NCBI GenBank assembly: GCA_024653485.1
Contig: JANLFY010000006.1
Coordinates: forward strand, 62,001-126,000
Length of the DNA stretch: 64,000 nucleotides
Direction: 5' to 3'
From: Bacillota bacterium
GTDB lineage: Bacteria > Bacillota > SHA-98 > UBA4971
Position 1 is the first letter of the stretch; every line of letters begins with the position of its first letter. Shown here piece by piece: positions 17,011-25,803 of the stretch. The translations under genes were made by a program, and so were the position numbers. The notes under the pieces were generated by a model. It was not told where the DNA came from. It worked only from the letters and a program-made list of their open reading frames with translations, and made no database searches.

Positions 17011-18270
17011 TCAAACACCCAGCCGGCGAGCGGCTCCCCTGGCAGAGTGATCCCATGTGAGGCCCGTTACGACTCTTGCGCGACCGGCGCTCCCCTTCCT
17101 CGCGGCTTCGTCTCTGTGGATGAACACGTGCCGTAGGAGCTCCACGAGCGCGTCCTCGTTTGGCTCTGCCCAAGTTGGTGGACCGCATGTAGTGAAGTCG
17201 CCGACACGCATCTCGGGGAAGACCGTCTCTTTCGCCGGAATCAGGTACCCCTCGCCGTGACCGCAGAAATCGAGGGCCGCCCCATGGCCGGTCACAATGA
17301 CCGGCTTACCGCACGCCATGGCCTCGAGCGCAGGGAGGCCGAAGCCCTCAGCTCTGTATGGGAGCACGAGACAGTCGCAAGCGGTGTAGTAGCCCGGCAT
17401 CGCCCATGGGTCGGCGTCATCGTAAAGGTAGATCACCTCCGGCGCACACGGGTCCGCGAGCGCCGCGGCGATCTGGTCCCTCACCGGCCCGTAGAAGTAG
17501 TCCTTCACCACTAGGCACACGTCGTCGGAGCGGCGGAACGCCCGGACGTACGCCCTCAGCAGTACATCAAAGCCTTTCCGGCTCGTCGCGGCTCCGCCCA
17601 CGAATAGGAAACGGTACCCGTGTGTCGCGGGAATAGCTGCCCTCGGGGCTTGGGGGTGAAAGAGCGACGGATCAACCCCGGGGGGCACGACCGCCACCTT
17701 GCCCGTCGGCACCCCGCTCCGCACGTAGCAGTCTCGAACGTGACGCGAGTATGCCCAGACCTCATCCACGTTCCCGACCACGGGACCGACCCACGCGGAT
17801 GGGAGGTATCCGTACTCCCAGGGCAGAATCAGGATGAACTTGTCGCAACCCCGCGGTCTTGTAAAGTCCGGCGGCCACACGTGTCTCACACGGACGGCCG
17901 CCCGGTTCCTTGCGCCGGGTAGCCATGAGGCCGGCCCGCCATCTCCTTCCTGAGGAACCCTCATAGCATCCCGAAGGAGTTGGTACCTGCTCCACGACAA
18001 CGCGCGAGACTCGGTGCCGCCTCCAGCCGACGCCACTGGCACGGGGGCGGGAGCGGGCGCAGCACGCACTCGGACGCCGTTCCGAAGGAGCGCTAGGACC
18101 ATCTCCCTGTTCACGTGGGCGAAACTGTGGAAGCTCGCAAAGTCACCCTCCCAAGTTACCTGAGCAGGGAGGGTCCCGGCACTCACCCGCCGGCCGACCC
18201 ACAGAGCGGGCGGGACGCCGCGCGACGATCCCAGCGCGCCCGCTCTGCGCCAGCCGGACTTCCCAGTCAC
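17011..18270 (-). CDS. Glycosyltransferase family 4
   Basis: 419 residues. GT4 hallmarks are VAVVPPGVDPSLFHP, FLFVGGAATSRKGFDVLLRAY and VLPYRAEGFGLPALEAMACGKPVI, the last holding the donor-binding acidic residues. The N-terminal acceptor domain has FHSFAHVNREMVLALL, a layout shared with the fusion protein encoded at 20696-23293. The GTG start overlaps the stop of the upstream GT2 gene by four bases (GTGA). It is the last gene of a four-gene glycosyltransferase operon. Confidence 0.85.
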   Translation of the reverse strand: MTGKSGWRRAGALGSSRGVPPALWVGRRVSAGTLPAQVTWEGDFASFHSFAHVNREMVLALLRNGVRVRAAPAPAPVPVASAGGGTESRALSWSRYQLLRDAMRVPQEGDGGPASWLPGARNRAAVRVRHVWPPDFTRPRGCDKFILILPWEYGYLPSAWVGPVVGNVDEVWAYSRHVRDCYVRSGVPTGKVAVVPPGVDPSLFHPQAPRAAIPATHGYRFLFVGGAATSRKGFDVLLRAYVRAFRRSDDVCLVVKDYFYGPVRDQIAAALADPCAPEVIYLYDDADPWAMPGYYTACDCLVLPYRAEGFGLPALEAMACGKPVIVTGHGAALDFCGHGEGYLIPAKETVFPEMRVGDFTTCGPPTWAEPNEDALVELLRHVFIHRDEAARKGSAGRARVVTGLTWDHSARGAARRLGV

Positions 18271-19112
18271 GGCGAGCCACCCCTACGCCGGATGTAGTCA
18301 GCGATCACCTCGGGATGGCCCCGCGTGAACGGCCTAACCGGACGATCGTCGAGGATGGTGTCGGGGCACACTCCCTCGTAGGCGTGCTCCCCTTTCCCCT
18401 CGAGGGCGGCGTACTTGACCCATCTCCTAAACACTTCCCTCTGCGGCTTGACGTACCCGTAGTGAGCGAAGTGCAGGCCCGAGTCGGCCACGTTCGGACC
18501 CGTGCCCTCGAGGCGTTCATGGACCGCCCCCACCCATCGGAGCCCGGGCCTGCGCCTCACGAGGAAGAATTCCCTACGATAGAGGGGATCGTGGTCGCTG
18601 GTGTTTTGCATGAGACCCGGCTCGCGCATTAGATGGTAGAACCAGCAGTAGTACACGTCCACGTTTGGATCCCTGATGAGACGCGGCACCACCTCATTTA
18701 TGTCGCTGTAGAACACCATGTCCGCATCCATGGGCAGAAGCCAGTCTCCGGTAGCTGCCTCCAGGGCGAGGTTCCTGTTCACCGAGTAATCAGGGCTGTC
18801 GCAATAAAGCACCGCGCGAGTCTTGTCAAAGCTTCTCGCGATCTCTACGGTGCGGTCCGTGGAGTATCCGTCTACCACGATGATCTCATCCACAACACCG
18901 TAGATTGATTTCATGGAAAATGGGAGGAACTCTTCCTCGTTCTTGACGATGTACATGGCGCTAACAGTGGGCCTCGGGTCAGAGGCGGTGTGTCCAGCCC
19001 AGCTTGACTGAGACCCGCTCGTCCAGGGGATGCTGCGGGTCGCCGCTTGCTCCACGCCGCGGGTCACCGTCCACCCGGCGCGCCGTCCGTCCACTGTCCG
19101 TCCGCTCTTCAC
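18267..19112 (-). CDS. Glycosyltransferase family 2
   Basis: 281 residues. After about 50 poorly conserved residues comes the GT2 core: SAMYIVKNEEEFLPF, VDEIIVVDGYSTDRTVEIA and the DMD motif in LLPMDADMVFY, which coordinates the metal and UDP/GDP-sugar. The later WVGAVHERLEG is typical of the SunS-like/TPR-less branch of these enzymes. GTG 19112 is supported by AGGAGAGG six bases upstream; a start nearer the core is possible. It lies seven bases after the preceding gene's frame ends and overlaps the next gene, so it belongs to the same operon. Confidence 0.8.
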   Translation of the reverse strand: MKSGRTVDGRRAGWTVTRGVEQAATRSIPWTSGSQSSWAGHTASDPRPTVSAMYIVKNEEEFLPFSMKSIYGVVDEIIVVDGYSTDRTVEIARSFDKTRAVLYCDSPDYSVNRNLALEAATGDWLLPMDADMVFYSDINEVVPRLIRDPNVDVYYCWFYHLMREPGLMQNTSDHDPLYRREFFLVRRRPGLRWVGAVHERLEGTGPNVADSGLHFAHYGYVKPQREVFRRWVKYAALEGKGEHAYEGVCPDTILDDRPVRPFTRGHPEVIADYIRRRGGSP

Positions 19113-19116
19113 ACGA

Positions 19117-20691
19117 TCACCCTCTCCTGCCGAACCGTCTCACGACCCGTTCCCATACGTCGTCCGGCACGGCCGCAACCCGTGGCACCCCATCCCCCAT
19201 CCGTGTCCCGTTGGGATGCGACCGCCACTCGGCTTCCGGCATGCCCTCACCGGCAGCGCAAGCATGGTCATCAGGACCTGGACCGGGAACGGGGTAGAGG
19301 GCGGGCCCAGGACCGAAGGCACCGCTAGCGACACTAGTGGCAGCGAGGTTGGTGTATAACTTGGCATGCCGCTTGGCGATCTGTTCCCATTTGTGGGTCT
19401 CCACGTACCTGCGTATGCGGTACACCATCTCCTCACGTTTTGCGGAATCCGTCATGAGGTACATCACAGCCTCCGCTATCCGCGCCGGGTCTGCCGAAGG
19501 AATCTTGTAGACCTCTCCGTCAAGATCCTCAAAGTACGGAATGTCCGTGGTGATTATGGGTTTCTGCGCCGCCATGAGGACGCGCACCGCGGACGACGTT
19601 CCCACGTACGCTACCTCCTTGTACGGAAGGATGTTTATGTCCATGGCGTGCAGGCAATTCACGACTTCATTCACGGGAAGGTATTCCGCTCGCAGAATGA
19701 ACCCCTCGGCAAGCCCCGCCCCCGAGAGAAAGGCGGCTAGCTCGCCTACGTACCCGCTGCCGAAGAAAGCAGGCGCGGCAAAGGCGTACACTTTGAGATG
19801 GGGGAAGACTGTCTCCCTCAGAGCCTTCGCAGCCACGGCGAGCTCGATTATGCCCTTTTGCGGCAGAGCAAAGCCGAAGTACCCGAGTGCGGGGCCCTGC
19901 CCCACGCCCAAGCTCGCGCGCACCGCGTTCTCGTCGCCAAGAGCCACCTCTGGACATCCCATCGGGATGACGTGGACTCGCTCCGGGCTGATACCCAGCT
20001 TCGAGAGCTCGTCGCGCAGCCGGGCGCTGTGCACTACTATGACGTTGAACTCGTCCCTTATGAGGCTGTTGGCCGCCACCTGTCCCGGGAGGAAGTCGTG
20101 AACCGTGGCGACTACACGTATGCCGCGCGCCTTGAGCTGTCGGACGAGACGCTGAAGCTGTGAGGGCCCGAACAACTGGTACTCGAACTGCACGTGGGCG
20201 ACGCGAAATCCCCCGCGGCGCAGTATGGAGAGAACCTCGCTTTCGTAACCCCTCGCGACCTCCGCCGTAAACCCCTCCGCGCGGAGCCCATCAATGAGGA
20301 ATCTCGTGTATTCGGCGACGCCGCACCTCTGACCCCACGAAGGGACGATCACCAGCACCCCTGGGAGGGCACCCTGAGCCAGACCTGGATTCGAGCTCGG
20401 ACGGCGGCCTGTCGGCATGGCAGCGTACGTGCGCTTTTCCATGTTGGCGGCCGCGCTCAAGGCAGCCGCCGGGCCCCAGCGCGGACTCGGCCCACGCCCG
20501 GTCCCAGGCTGCAGCGGGCGGTGCAAAGCCCGTCGTGCGGCTCCGGAATCACCGCGCCATACGAACGTTCGGCCGCCTGGCACGCCGCTGGATAGCAGGT
20601 ACTTGCTCTGCGACCCCTTGAAAACCTGCGAGCCCAGGGACTCTTGCCGAGCATCCGAAACCCACGTGAACCAGCGGGTCTTAGGATACAT
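19117..20691 (-). CDS. Glycosyltransferase family 4
   Basis: 524 residues. After an 80-residue low-complexity leader the protein reads VLVIVPSWGQRCGVAEYTRFL, VHVIPMGCPE, GYFGFALPQKGIIELA and ILPYKEVAYVGTSSAVRVLMAA, a GT4 pattern in which the usual E-x7-E is modified. The sequence is clearly paralogous to the second half of the upstream fusion gene (VPSWGKPCGISEYARAL, FFGFCLPHKGIIELA). ATG 20691 is preferred because GGAGGTG, overlapping the upstream gene's stop, lies seven bases before it. The C-terminal 60 residues are Gly/Pro-rich and extra. Confidence 0.8.
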   Translation of the reverse strand: MYPKTRWFTWVSDARQESLGSQVFKGSQSKYLLSSGVPGGRTFVWRGDSGAARRALHRPLQPGTGRGPSPRWGPAAALSAAANMEKRTYAAMPTGRRPSSNPGLAQGALPGVLVIVPSWGQRCGVAEYTRFLIDGLRAEGFTAEVARGYESEVLSILRRGGFRVAHVQFEYQLFGPSQLQRLVRQLKARGIRVVATVHDFLPGQVAANSLIRDEFNVIVVHSARLRDELSKLGISPERVHVIPMGCPEVALGDENAVRASLGVGQGPALGYFGFALPQKGIIELAVAAKALRETVFPHLKVYAFAAPAFFGSGYVGELAAFLSGAGLAEGFILRAEYLPVNEVVNCLHAMDINILPYKEVAYVGTSSAVRVLMAAQKPIITTDIPYFEDLDGEVYKIPSADPARIAEAVMYLMTDSAKREEMVYRIRRYVETHKWEQIAKRHAKLYTNLAATSVASGAFGPGPALYPVPGPGPDDHACAAGEGMPEAEWRSHPNGTRMGDGVPRVAAVPDDVWERVVRRFGRRG

Positions 20692-20695
20692 GCAA

Positions 20696-23293
20696 CTACA
20701 CCTCCGACACACCATGACCCGCAGCGTCTTCTTCGGCGAGCCGCTCGTAAAGCTCCGCGTGCTTGAGAGCTATGCCGGACCAGTGGTTCCGCTTCAGGAA
20801 GTCGCCCATCCGCTCCACAAGTTCGGCACGCAGCTCGGGATCTTCGAGAAGCCTCCTGAGCCCCTTCGCTATCTCGCAGGGGTGTGCGGAAGGGATCTTG
20901 TACACCTCTCCCCCCAGATCCGAGAAGAACGGGACATCCGTGACGATCATCGGCCTCTCGGCGGACATCACGGTACGCGCCGCCGCCGACGTCCCGATGA
21001 GCCCGTGATCGCGGTACGGCAGCACGTTCACATCCATGGCATGGAGGATCCTGACCGCCTCGGGCTCCGGGAGATAGTCACGTATGATAGTCACGGAGTC
21101 AGAGACTCCTAGACGAGCCATAGTCTCGTCTAGCTGCGCGGCAAAGGTGCGAGAGCTGTGGTACGGCGCGATGGACGACAGCATGAAGCATTTCAGGCCG
21201 GGATGCGTTCGGCGGACCTCCTGCACCGCGATGGCAAGCTCTATGATCCCCTTGTGAGGCAGGCAGAACCCGAAGAAACCAACGGCGGGCCTGGTCTCGA
21301 CGATCGCGGTCTCGCCGTCGAACGAGTACTTTCTGCAGCCCATGGGGATCACCGTCGTCCGCTCCGGATCCGCGCCCACTCTGCAGTACTCGGCGCGCGT
21401 CTCGTGGGAGTGCACGATGAGATGATGGAACGCCCTGGCAACGAACTCATTTGAGCGCGCAAGACCCGGCGCGAAATCGTGGGCAGTGGCAATGACTGGC
21501 ACTCCCAAGGCGCGCAGAGCCGACACGGTCGACGAGAGCTCAGATATGTTGTAAAGCACGAATTCGTACTGGAAGTGGACGACGGTGACTCCGCTCGCGC
21601 CGGCGTTCCCATCGCGAACTCTGGAGCCCGAACCTCTGAGGAACGGCAAGATGCCCTCCGTCGACGCCGAAGTCACTACCACTGCTTCTACGCCCGAGTG
21701 GCCCAGGTGCTCTGTCAACGCTCTCGCGTACTCGGATATGCCACAAGGTTTCCCCCATGACGGCACAACCATCAAGACGCGCGCGACTCGACGCTTCGCC
21801 GGTCCTCTCGATCCTCCACCGCTTCGCGCGTCCGAGTCAGGAAGCGTGTCCCCGCAGTCTCCTCTCCACCCCGCGTCCCTCCATGCGCTGTGCTTCTGCG
21901 CGACCCTCGCCCCAACGACGGCGGGTGCTGAGCCCTGGATAATGGAAGCCGCCTTCCAGCCCACGCTTCTCAGTGTCTCAGGGGGTAGTCGGGTATCTGG
22001 CGGCGCCTGCAGAGAGGAGCCGTGAGCCCCGTGCGGCGGTCGGCTGCCTGAGATGTCGAGTTTCGAAACTGGCCCGCGTTTCGGATTCCATCGGCGATCG
22101 CTATACAACGGCTCCTGGAGCGGTGGGACAGGCGGGGGAGCGACGGGGGAAGCCATCCGGCGTCGTTGCTCCATGTCGTTTTCTATCTCGAGCAGCCTCG
22201 CGTACATGCATCTTGCCGCCTTGTCCCAGGTGAACCTCTCCAGCACATCCCTGCATCCTCGTATGCCCACATCCTTGGCTCGTTGGCGGTTCTCGTACAC
22301 CCACCTCATGAGCGACCTGAGATGCGCCTCGCTCGGGCGCGCCCAGCGGGAGCCTGCGTACACCCTGTCATTGGGTATCCCGAAGGCGGGCACGGGCTCC
22401 AGCCCCTCGACGTCTATGAGAAGGCTGTTGTCATGGCTCATGAATTCAAGGTGCGACGACCAACCCGTGCATATGGCCGGCACGCCGCACGCCATCGCCT
22501 CAATCGCGGTCATGTTCCATCCCTCGCCGCGAGTCGGCAGCACGAAACAATCGGCGGCCGCGTAAAGGCGCGCCATGTCTGCCGAGCTCATGAGGGCCGG
22601 GAGGATGATGACCGGCGGGCCCTTCGGCTTTCCTGCGGCCTCCCGAATCGACGCTATCTCGTTCCTTATGCGAAGGCCGCTGGGATCATATGAGGAGTTG
22701 TCATGGACTTTGAGCACGAGGCATACGTCCTCATCGGGCCGGAACTCCGAGAAATACGCGCGGAGCAGTATGTCGTAGCCCTTGCGGGGAATCCACTCGA
22801 ATACCGAGAGGAACGTGAAGCCCTTCCTGCCCTGAATGGGTAGGGGAGGAATCCCTGGATGAAACCGGCTCCCGTCGACACCCAGCGGCATGACGCGAAC
22901 CTTCGTCTCCGCAACGCCGCTTGCGACGAAGGTGTCCCTATTGAACCTCGACGGTACCCACACCTCATCCATGAGATTGCACCTATCCACCCAGTCGTGA
23001 GGTATCCGGTCGGTCTCCAGCATTGTAAGGCCGATGGAATGACAGCCGGGTTCGCGTTCGAAGAATCCCCCCAGGAAGACGAAGAGCGCCGCACCCACTT
23101 TGACGTGCGCGTTGTGCACCATTCTTCCAAGGAGGGCTTGGGTATCGGGATCAAGGTCCACACGGGTGCATCCCAGAGGCCGGGGTTTCAAGCGGATGTT
23201 GACCCCCAGCCTGTGCAGATGGAGCACGATGTTCCGATTGACCTCTGCGTACCCCGCGGCCTCGAATACGGGACCGATATCTATGAGATCCAC
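20696..23293 (-). CDS. Two-domain glycosyltransferase fusion (GT4-GT4)
   Basis: About 865 residues made of two complete GT4 enzymes. The first (residues 1-380) has VRVMPLGVDGSRFHPG, FLSVFEWIPRKGYDILLRAY and VLPTRGEGWNMTAIEAMACG. A 110-residue disordered linker follows. The second (about 500-865) has VLMVVPSWGKPCGISEYARAL, TTVIPMGCRKYSF and VLPYRDHGLIGTSAAARTVMSAE. The first half resembles the 17011-18270 enzyme, the second the 19117-20691 enzyme, as if the operon grew by duplication. It is the first gene of the operon, behind a sigma-K-like promoter. The start is uncertain (GTG 23293; open to 23320). Confidence 0.8.
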   Translation of the reverse strand: MDLIDIGPVFEAAGYAEVNRNIVLHLHRLGVNIRLKPRPLGCTRVDLDPDTQALLGRMVHNAHVKVGAALFVFLGGFFEREPGCHSIGLTMLETDRIPHDWVDRCNLMDEVWVPSRFNRDTFVASGVAETKVRVMPLGVDGSRFHPGIPPLPIQGRKGFTFLSVFEWIPRKGYDILLRAYFSEFRPDEDVCLVLKVHDNSSYDPSGLRIRNEIASIREAAGKPKGPPVIILPALMSSADMARLYAAADCFVLPTRGEGWNMTAIEAMACGVPAICTGWSSHLEFMSHDNSLLIDVEGLEPVPAFGIPNDRVYAGSRWARPSEAHLRSLMRWVYENRQRAKDVGIRGCRDVLERFTWDKAARCMYARLLEIENDMEQRRRMASPVAPPPVPPLQEPLYSDRRWNPKRGPVSKLDISGSRPPHGAHGSSLQAPPDTRLPPETLRSVGWKAASIIQGSAPAVVGARVAQKHSAWRDAGWRGDCGDTLPDSDARSGGGSRGPAKRRVARVLMVVPSWGKPCGISEYARALTEHLGHSGVEAVVVTSASTEGILPFLRGSGSRVRDGNAGASGVTVVHFQYEFVLYNISELSSTVSALRALGVPVIATAHDFAPGLARSNEFVARAFHHLIVHSHETRAEYCRVGADPERTTVIPMGCRKYSFDGETAIVETRPAVGFFGFCLPHKGIIELAIAVQEVRRTHPGLKCFMLSSIAPYHSSRTFAAQLDETMARLGVSDSVTIIRDYLPEPEAVRILHAMDVNVLPYRDHGLIGTSAAARTVMSAERPMIVTDVPFFSDLGGEVYKIPSAHPCEIAKGLRRLLEDPELRAELVERMGDFLKRNHWSGIALKHAELYERLAEEDAAGHGVSEV

Positions 23294-23373
23294 GAAGCAC
23301 CACCGTCCCGGGCAGACCAAGACCGGCCAGGCCGGGGCCTGGCATGCTCGCGGGCATGGTCAAGACTCTGCGA

Positions 23374-23400
23374 TATACTATGCCGGCGTCTGTCATGGGT
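23374..23400 (-). promoter_or_regulatory. Sigma-K-like promoter (AC-N16-CATAGTATA)
   Basis: The best match to the sigma-K consensus in the window: AC, exactly 16 bases, then CATAGTATA, on the minus strand 81 bases before the first glycosyltransferase gene of the operon. It points to late mother-cell expression of all four glycosyltransferases. Confidence 0.65.
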
Positions 23401-23440
23401 TCCGCGAGCATATTAGTTGATCCGGAAGGGGGGCACCGCT

Positions 23441-24229
23441 TTGACTAGAGCCGGGAAGGTCTTGGTGGTGGTGATCGTTAAGCGGGCCATTGGAAGCGTC
23501 TTTGCGGGTGCCCTCATCCTTGCCTTTCTGGCGGCGATGACAGGAACTGCGCTGCCCGCGATCGCGCTCCCCGGCTCCGCGGTCGTCGGCAAGGTGATCG
23601 TCGTTGACCCAGGGCATGGTGGAGTCGATCCCGGCTCCCATGACGGAGAGGGAGTGACGGAGAAGGAGATAGTCCTCGAGATAGCAAGGGACGTCTGCCA
23701 TCTGCTCGCGAGAGCAAGGGCGGTGCCCGTCCTCACGCGCCACGGGGATTGGGAGATGAGCCCGATAATCGAGAGCGAGACCACGCGCCACAGGCGCGAT
23801 CTCGCCGCCCGGATCCACATCGCCCACCGCACGAACGCCGACGCGTTCGTCAGCATTCACGTGAACAAGGTGCGCTCGACGTCCACGAAAGGGGCCATCG
23901 TCTTCTACAGTCGCAACAACCCGGCGAGCAAACGCCTCGCTGCCTGCGTCCACAGCAAGATCAAGGACATCGCCCCCCATCAGGGCATGTCGGTTCTGGA
24001 AGGAGACTACTACGTGCTGAACGCTGCCAACGTCCCCGCGGTCATAGTCGAAGTCGGATTCTTGTCCAACCCCGAAGAGAAGGAGTTACTCCTTGCTCCG
24101 TCCCACCGCGGGCTGCTGGCCGAGGCCATCTTCGGAGGGCTCGTGCTCTTTTTCGAGGGAGCGGGGGTTACGCCGGAGCAGAAGGCCCCCTCCTCCATCG
24201 AGAAGAGGGAGCCCGCACCTGTGTTGTAG
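23441..24229 (+). CDS. N-acetylmuramoyl-L-alanine amidase (Amidase_3), CwlD-like
   Basis: About 262 residues. An N-terminal hydrophobic helix (residues 12-35) acts as signal or anchor. The zinc amidase core follows: VIVVDPGHGGVDPG (first zinc His), the conserved Glu in EKEIVLEIA, FVSIHVN (second His) and VPAVIVEVGFLSN (catalytic Glu). Length and lack of cell-wall binding repeats match CwlD, which trims stem peptides to make muramic-lactam in spore cortex. TTG 23441 is chosen because GGGGGG lies 8 bases upstream; another TTG at 23417 is possible. It diverges from the glycosyltransferase operon. Confidence 0.85.
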   Translation: MTRAGKVLVVVIVKRAIGSVFAGALILAFLAAMTGTALPAIALPGSAVVGKVIVVDPGHGGVDPGSHDGEGVTEKEIVLEIARDVCHLLARARAVPVLTRHGDWEMSPIIESETTRHRRDLAARIHIAHRTNADAFVSIHVNKVRSTSTKGAIVFYSRNNPASKRLAACVHSKIKDIAPHQGMSVLEGDYYVLNAANVPAVIVEVGFLSNPEEKELLLAPSHRGLLAEAIFGGLVLFFEGAGVTPEQKAPSSIEKREPAPVL

Positions 24230-24252
24230 TCCAGGCTGATCCACGTTCTCGG

Positions 24253-25029
24253 TTACCAGGTTCCTATGAAGAGCTGCGTGAACATCTTCCCATACGGGCC
24301 TCCGTTGGCCACACCAACACCAATCCTGTTGTAGTTGGGGTTTAGGATGTTCTGCCTGTGTCCGGCGCTGTTCATGAGAGCCGAGTGTGCCTGGTCGACC
24401 GTGGGAGCGCCTGCGATGTTCTCACCGGCCGTGCGGTAGCTGATGCCGGCGTTCTTCATCATCGCGAATGGATCACCATATGTCGGCGATGTGTGGCTGA
24501 AGTAGTTGTTGGCGACCATGTCCTGGCTCTTCTTGCGTGCGAGGTCCACGAGCCGCGGGTCGACTGTGAGAGGCGCGAGGCCCGCCTTTGCCCTCTCTTG
24601 GTTGACGAGGTCTATCATCCGCTGCTCGTCGGCGCTAAGACCGGGAGTCGGATTGGGCTGGGGCTGAGGTTGAGGCTGCGGCTGGGGTTGAGGTTGGGGT
24701 TGGGGTTGGGGTTGAGGCTGCGGCTGCGGAGCCGGCTTGGACGGCGCATAGGATCCGCCGCTGTAATAGTACCAGGTGTTCCCGGACTTGTAGTACGTGC
24801 CTCCCGAGCCTGAATACGATCCCCCGCTGTAGTACGTGCCACCGTAGTTTCCGTACGTGCCCGAGCTGCCGCCGCTCTGGTAGTAACCGGAATTCCCCGA
24901 CCCGCTGAAATAGTAGGTCTTGTTGCCACTGGAAGAGTAGTAGGTTGCCGCGAAGGTCTGGGCTGACGCCATCAGGATGGCGAGGCTGACAACTAGGAGC
25001 ACCGTGACTAGGAATGTCTTTCTGTTCAC
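24253..25029 (-). CDS. Secreted CAP/SCP-domain protein with Tyr/Gly/Ser-rich and Pro-Gln linker (YkwD-like)
   Basis: 258 residues: a signal peptide (KTFLVTVLLVVSLAILMASAQTFAA), a Tyr/Ser/Gly-rich segment (about 28-98), a PQPQ run, then a CAP domain (about 135-258) with HTSPTYGDP, AGENIAG and GHRQNILNPNY. Similar CAP proteins (YkwD, and the clostridial family) are found in spores and cell envelopes; their activity is unknown. GTG 25029 is selected because AGAGGAGGTG precedes it by five bases. It converges with the amidase gene, with 23 bases between the two stops. Confidence 0.85.
   Translation of the reverse strand: MNRKTFLVTVLLVVSLAILMASAQTFAATYYSSSGNKTYYFSGSGNSGYYQSGGSSGTYGNYGGTYYSGGSYSGSGGTYYKSGNTWYYYSGGSYAPSKPAPQPQPQPQPQPQPQPQPQPQPQPQPNPTPGLSADEQRMIDLVNQERAKAGLAPLTVDPRLVDLARKKSQDMVANNYFSHTSPTYGDPFAMMKNAGISYRTAGENIAGAPTVDQAHSALMNSAGHRQNILNPNYNRIGVGVANGGPYGKMFTQLFIGTW
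24654..24729 (-). repeat. Hexanucleotide repeat coding for the Pro-Gln linker
   Basis: About twelve degenerate copies of a six-base CCNCAR unit (read on the minus strand) encode the PQ run of the CAP protein. Copy number is likely variable between strains by slippage. Confidence 0.85.
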
Positions 25030-25225
25030 GTGGACACCTCCTCTTACTTTCATAGTAACCGCAGCATAAAGCCCATTCAACTGGGAACTCACACCAATAG
25101 GCTTCTGAGCTCGTGCGTTGTCGGACCGCGTGCTTGTGTCCCCTGCTGCCGCCCGAAAGCAAAGCTCGAACGTGCGCGCATCGCGCCGTCGGGGGAGTAC
25201 CGCCCTCTGTAACCCTTCGTACAAG

Positions 25226-25261
25226 ACGAAGGCAGGGCGCTCCGCCACGCAGCGCCCTGCC
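25226..25261 (-). terminator. Terminator of veg
   Basis: A perfect 11-bp stem GGCAGGGCGCT/AGCGCCCTGCC with a 9-base loop, followed on the minus strand by TTCGTCTTG, 26 bases past the veg stop codon. Confidence 0.75.
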
Positions 25262-25286
25262 TGCCTCGAATCAGGATCCGCCTATT

Positions 25287-25562
25287 TCAGCCCGCACAGC
25301 CGATTCTTCTCTCGCGATCCATGTACCTTACCGAAAGCTTCACGGTCTCAGTGAGCACATCGGCGTAGGTATATGAGACGCGCTTCACCACTCCTGGCTT
25401 CTCAGACACCTTCACAACGAACACCTTGGGGTACGTATTCTCAAGGACCCCTTCGGTCTCGAGGACTCTCTTGCGTCCCTGGTTCGCTCGTAAAGTGATG
25501 GTCTTGCCGACGAACAGCTCCAGGTCTCTCTTGATGTCCTCAAGGGCGTTTCTGGCTGCCAT
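25287..25562 (-). CDS. veg: Veg protein
   Basis: 91 residues, close to the 86 of B. subtilis Veg. The core DIKRDLELFVGKTITLRANQGRKR and the ending YTYADVLTETVKL are characteristic. Veg is a small cytosolic protein reported to stimulate biofilm matrix expression in B. subtilis; its biochemical role is unclear. ATG 25562 has AAGGAAGGTGG upstream. A near-consensus sigma-A promoter lies 35 bases before it, in keeping with the very strong veg promoter known in Bacillus, and a perfect terminator follows, so it is a single-gene transcript. The yabG-veg order is the one conserved in spore formers. Confidence 0.93.
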   Translation of the reverse strand: MAARNALEDIKRDLELFVGKTITLRANQGRKRVLETEGVLENTYPKVFVVKVSEKPGVVKRVSYTYADVLTETVKLSVRYMDRERRIGCAG

Positions 25563-25596
25563 CTTACCACCTTCCTTGGCGGGCCATACCTGATAC

Positions 25597-25625
25597 ATTT
25601 TATCATAGACTCAGGAAGCCGTCAA
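25597..25625 (-). promoter_or_regulatory. Sigma-A promoter of veg
   Basis: On the minus strand TTGACG, a 17-base spacer, then TAAAAT, 35 bases before the veg start. Both hexamers are one mismatch from consensus. Confidence 0.8.
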
Positions 25626-25803
25626 GAAAGGTTTATAGTATAACCAAACCACTCCTCAAGTGTCAACGGGGCCATATGGCCACGTATTAGTCGTCGTAGC
25701 CCGGAATCGCCGGGAATGACCGTTCTGTCTCCGCATGTCTCAGTCGCAGTCACTCAAATTGCGACTGCACACACTGGCCTACTCAGGCCGTTTCCATCTC
25801 GGC

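Noticed and set aside
24654-24729. Short repeats that might be a CRISPR array
   Set aside because: Hexamer units without spacers, in frame within the CAP gene; they code the Pro-Gln linker.
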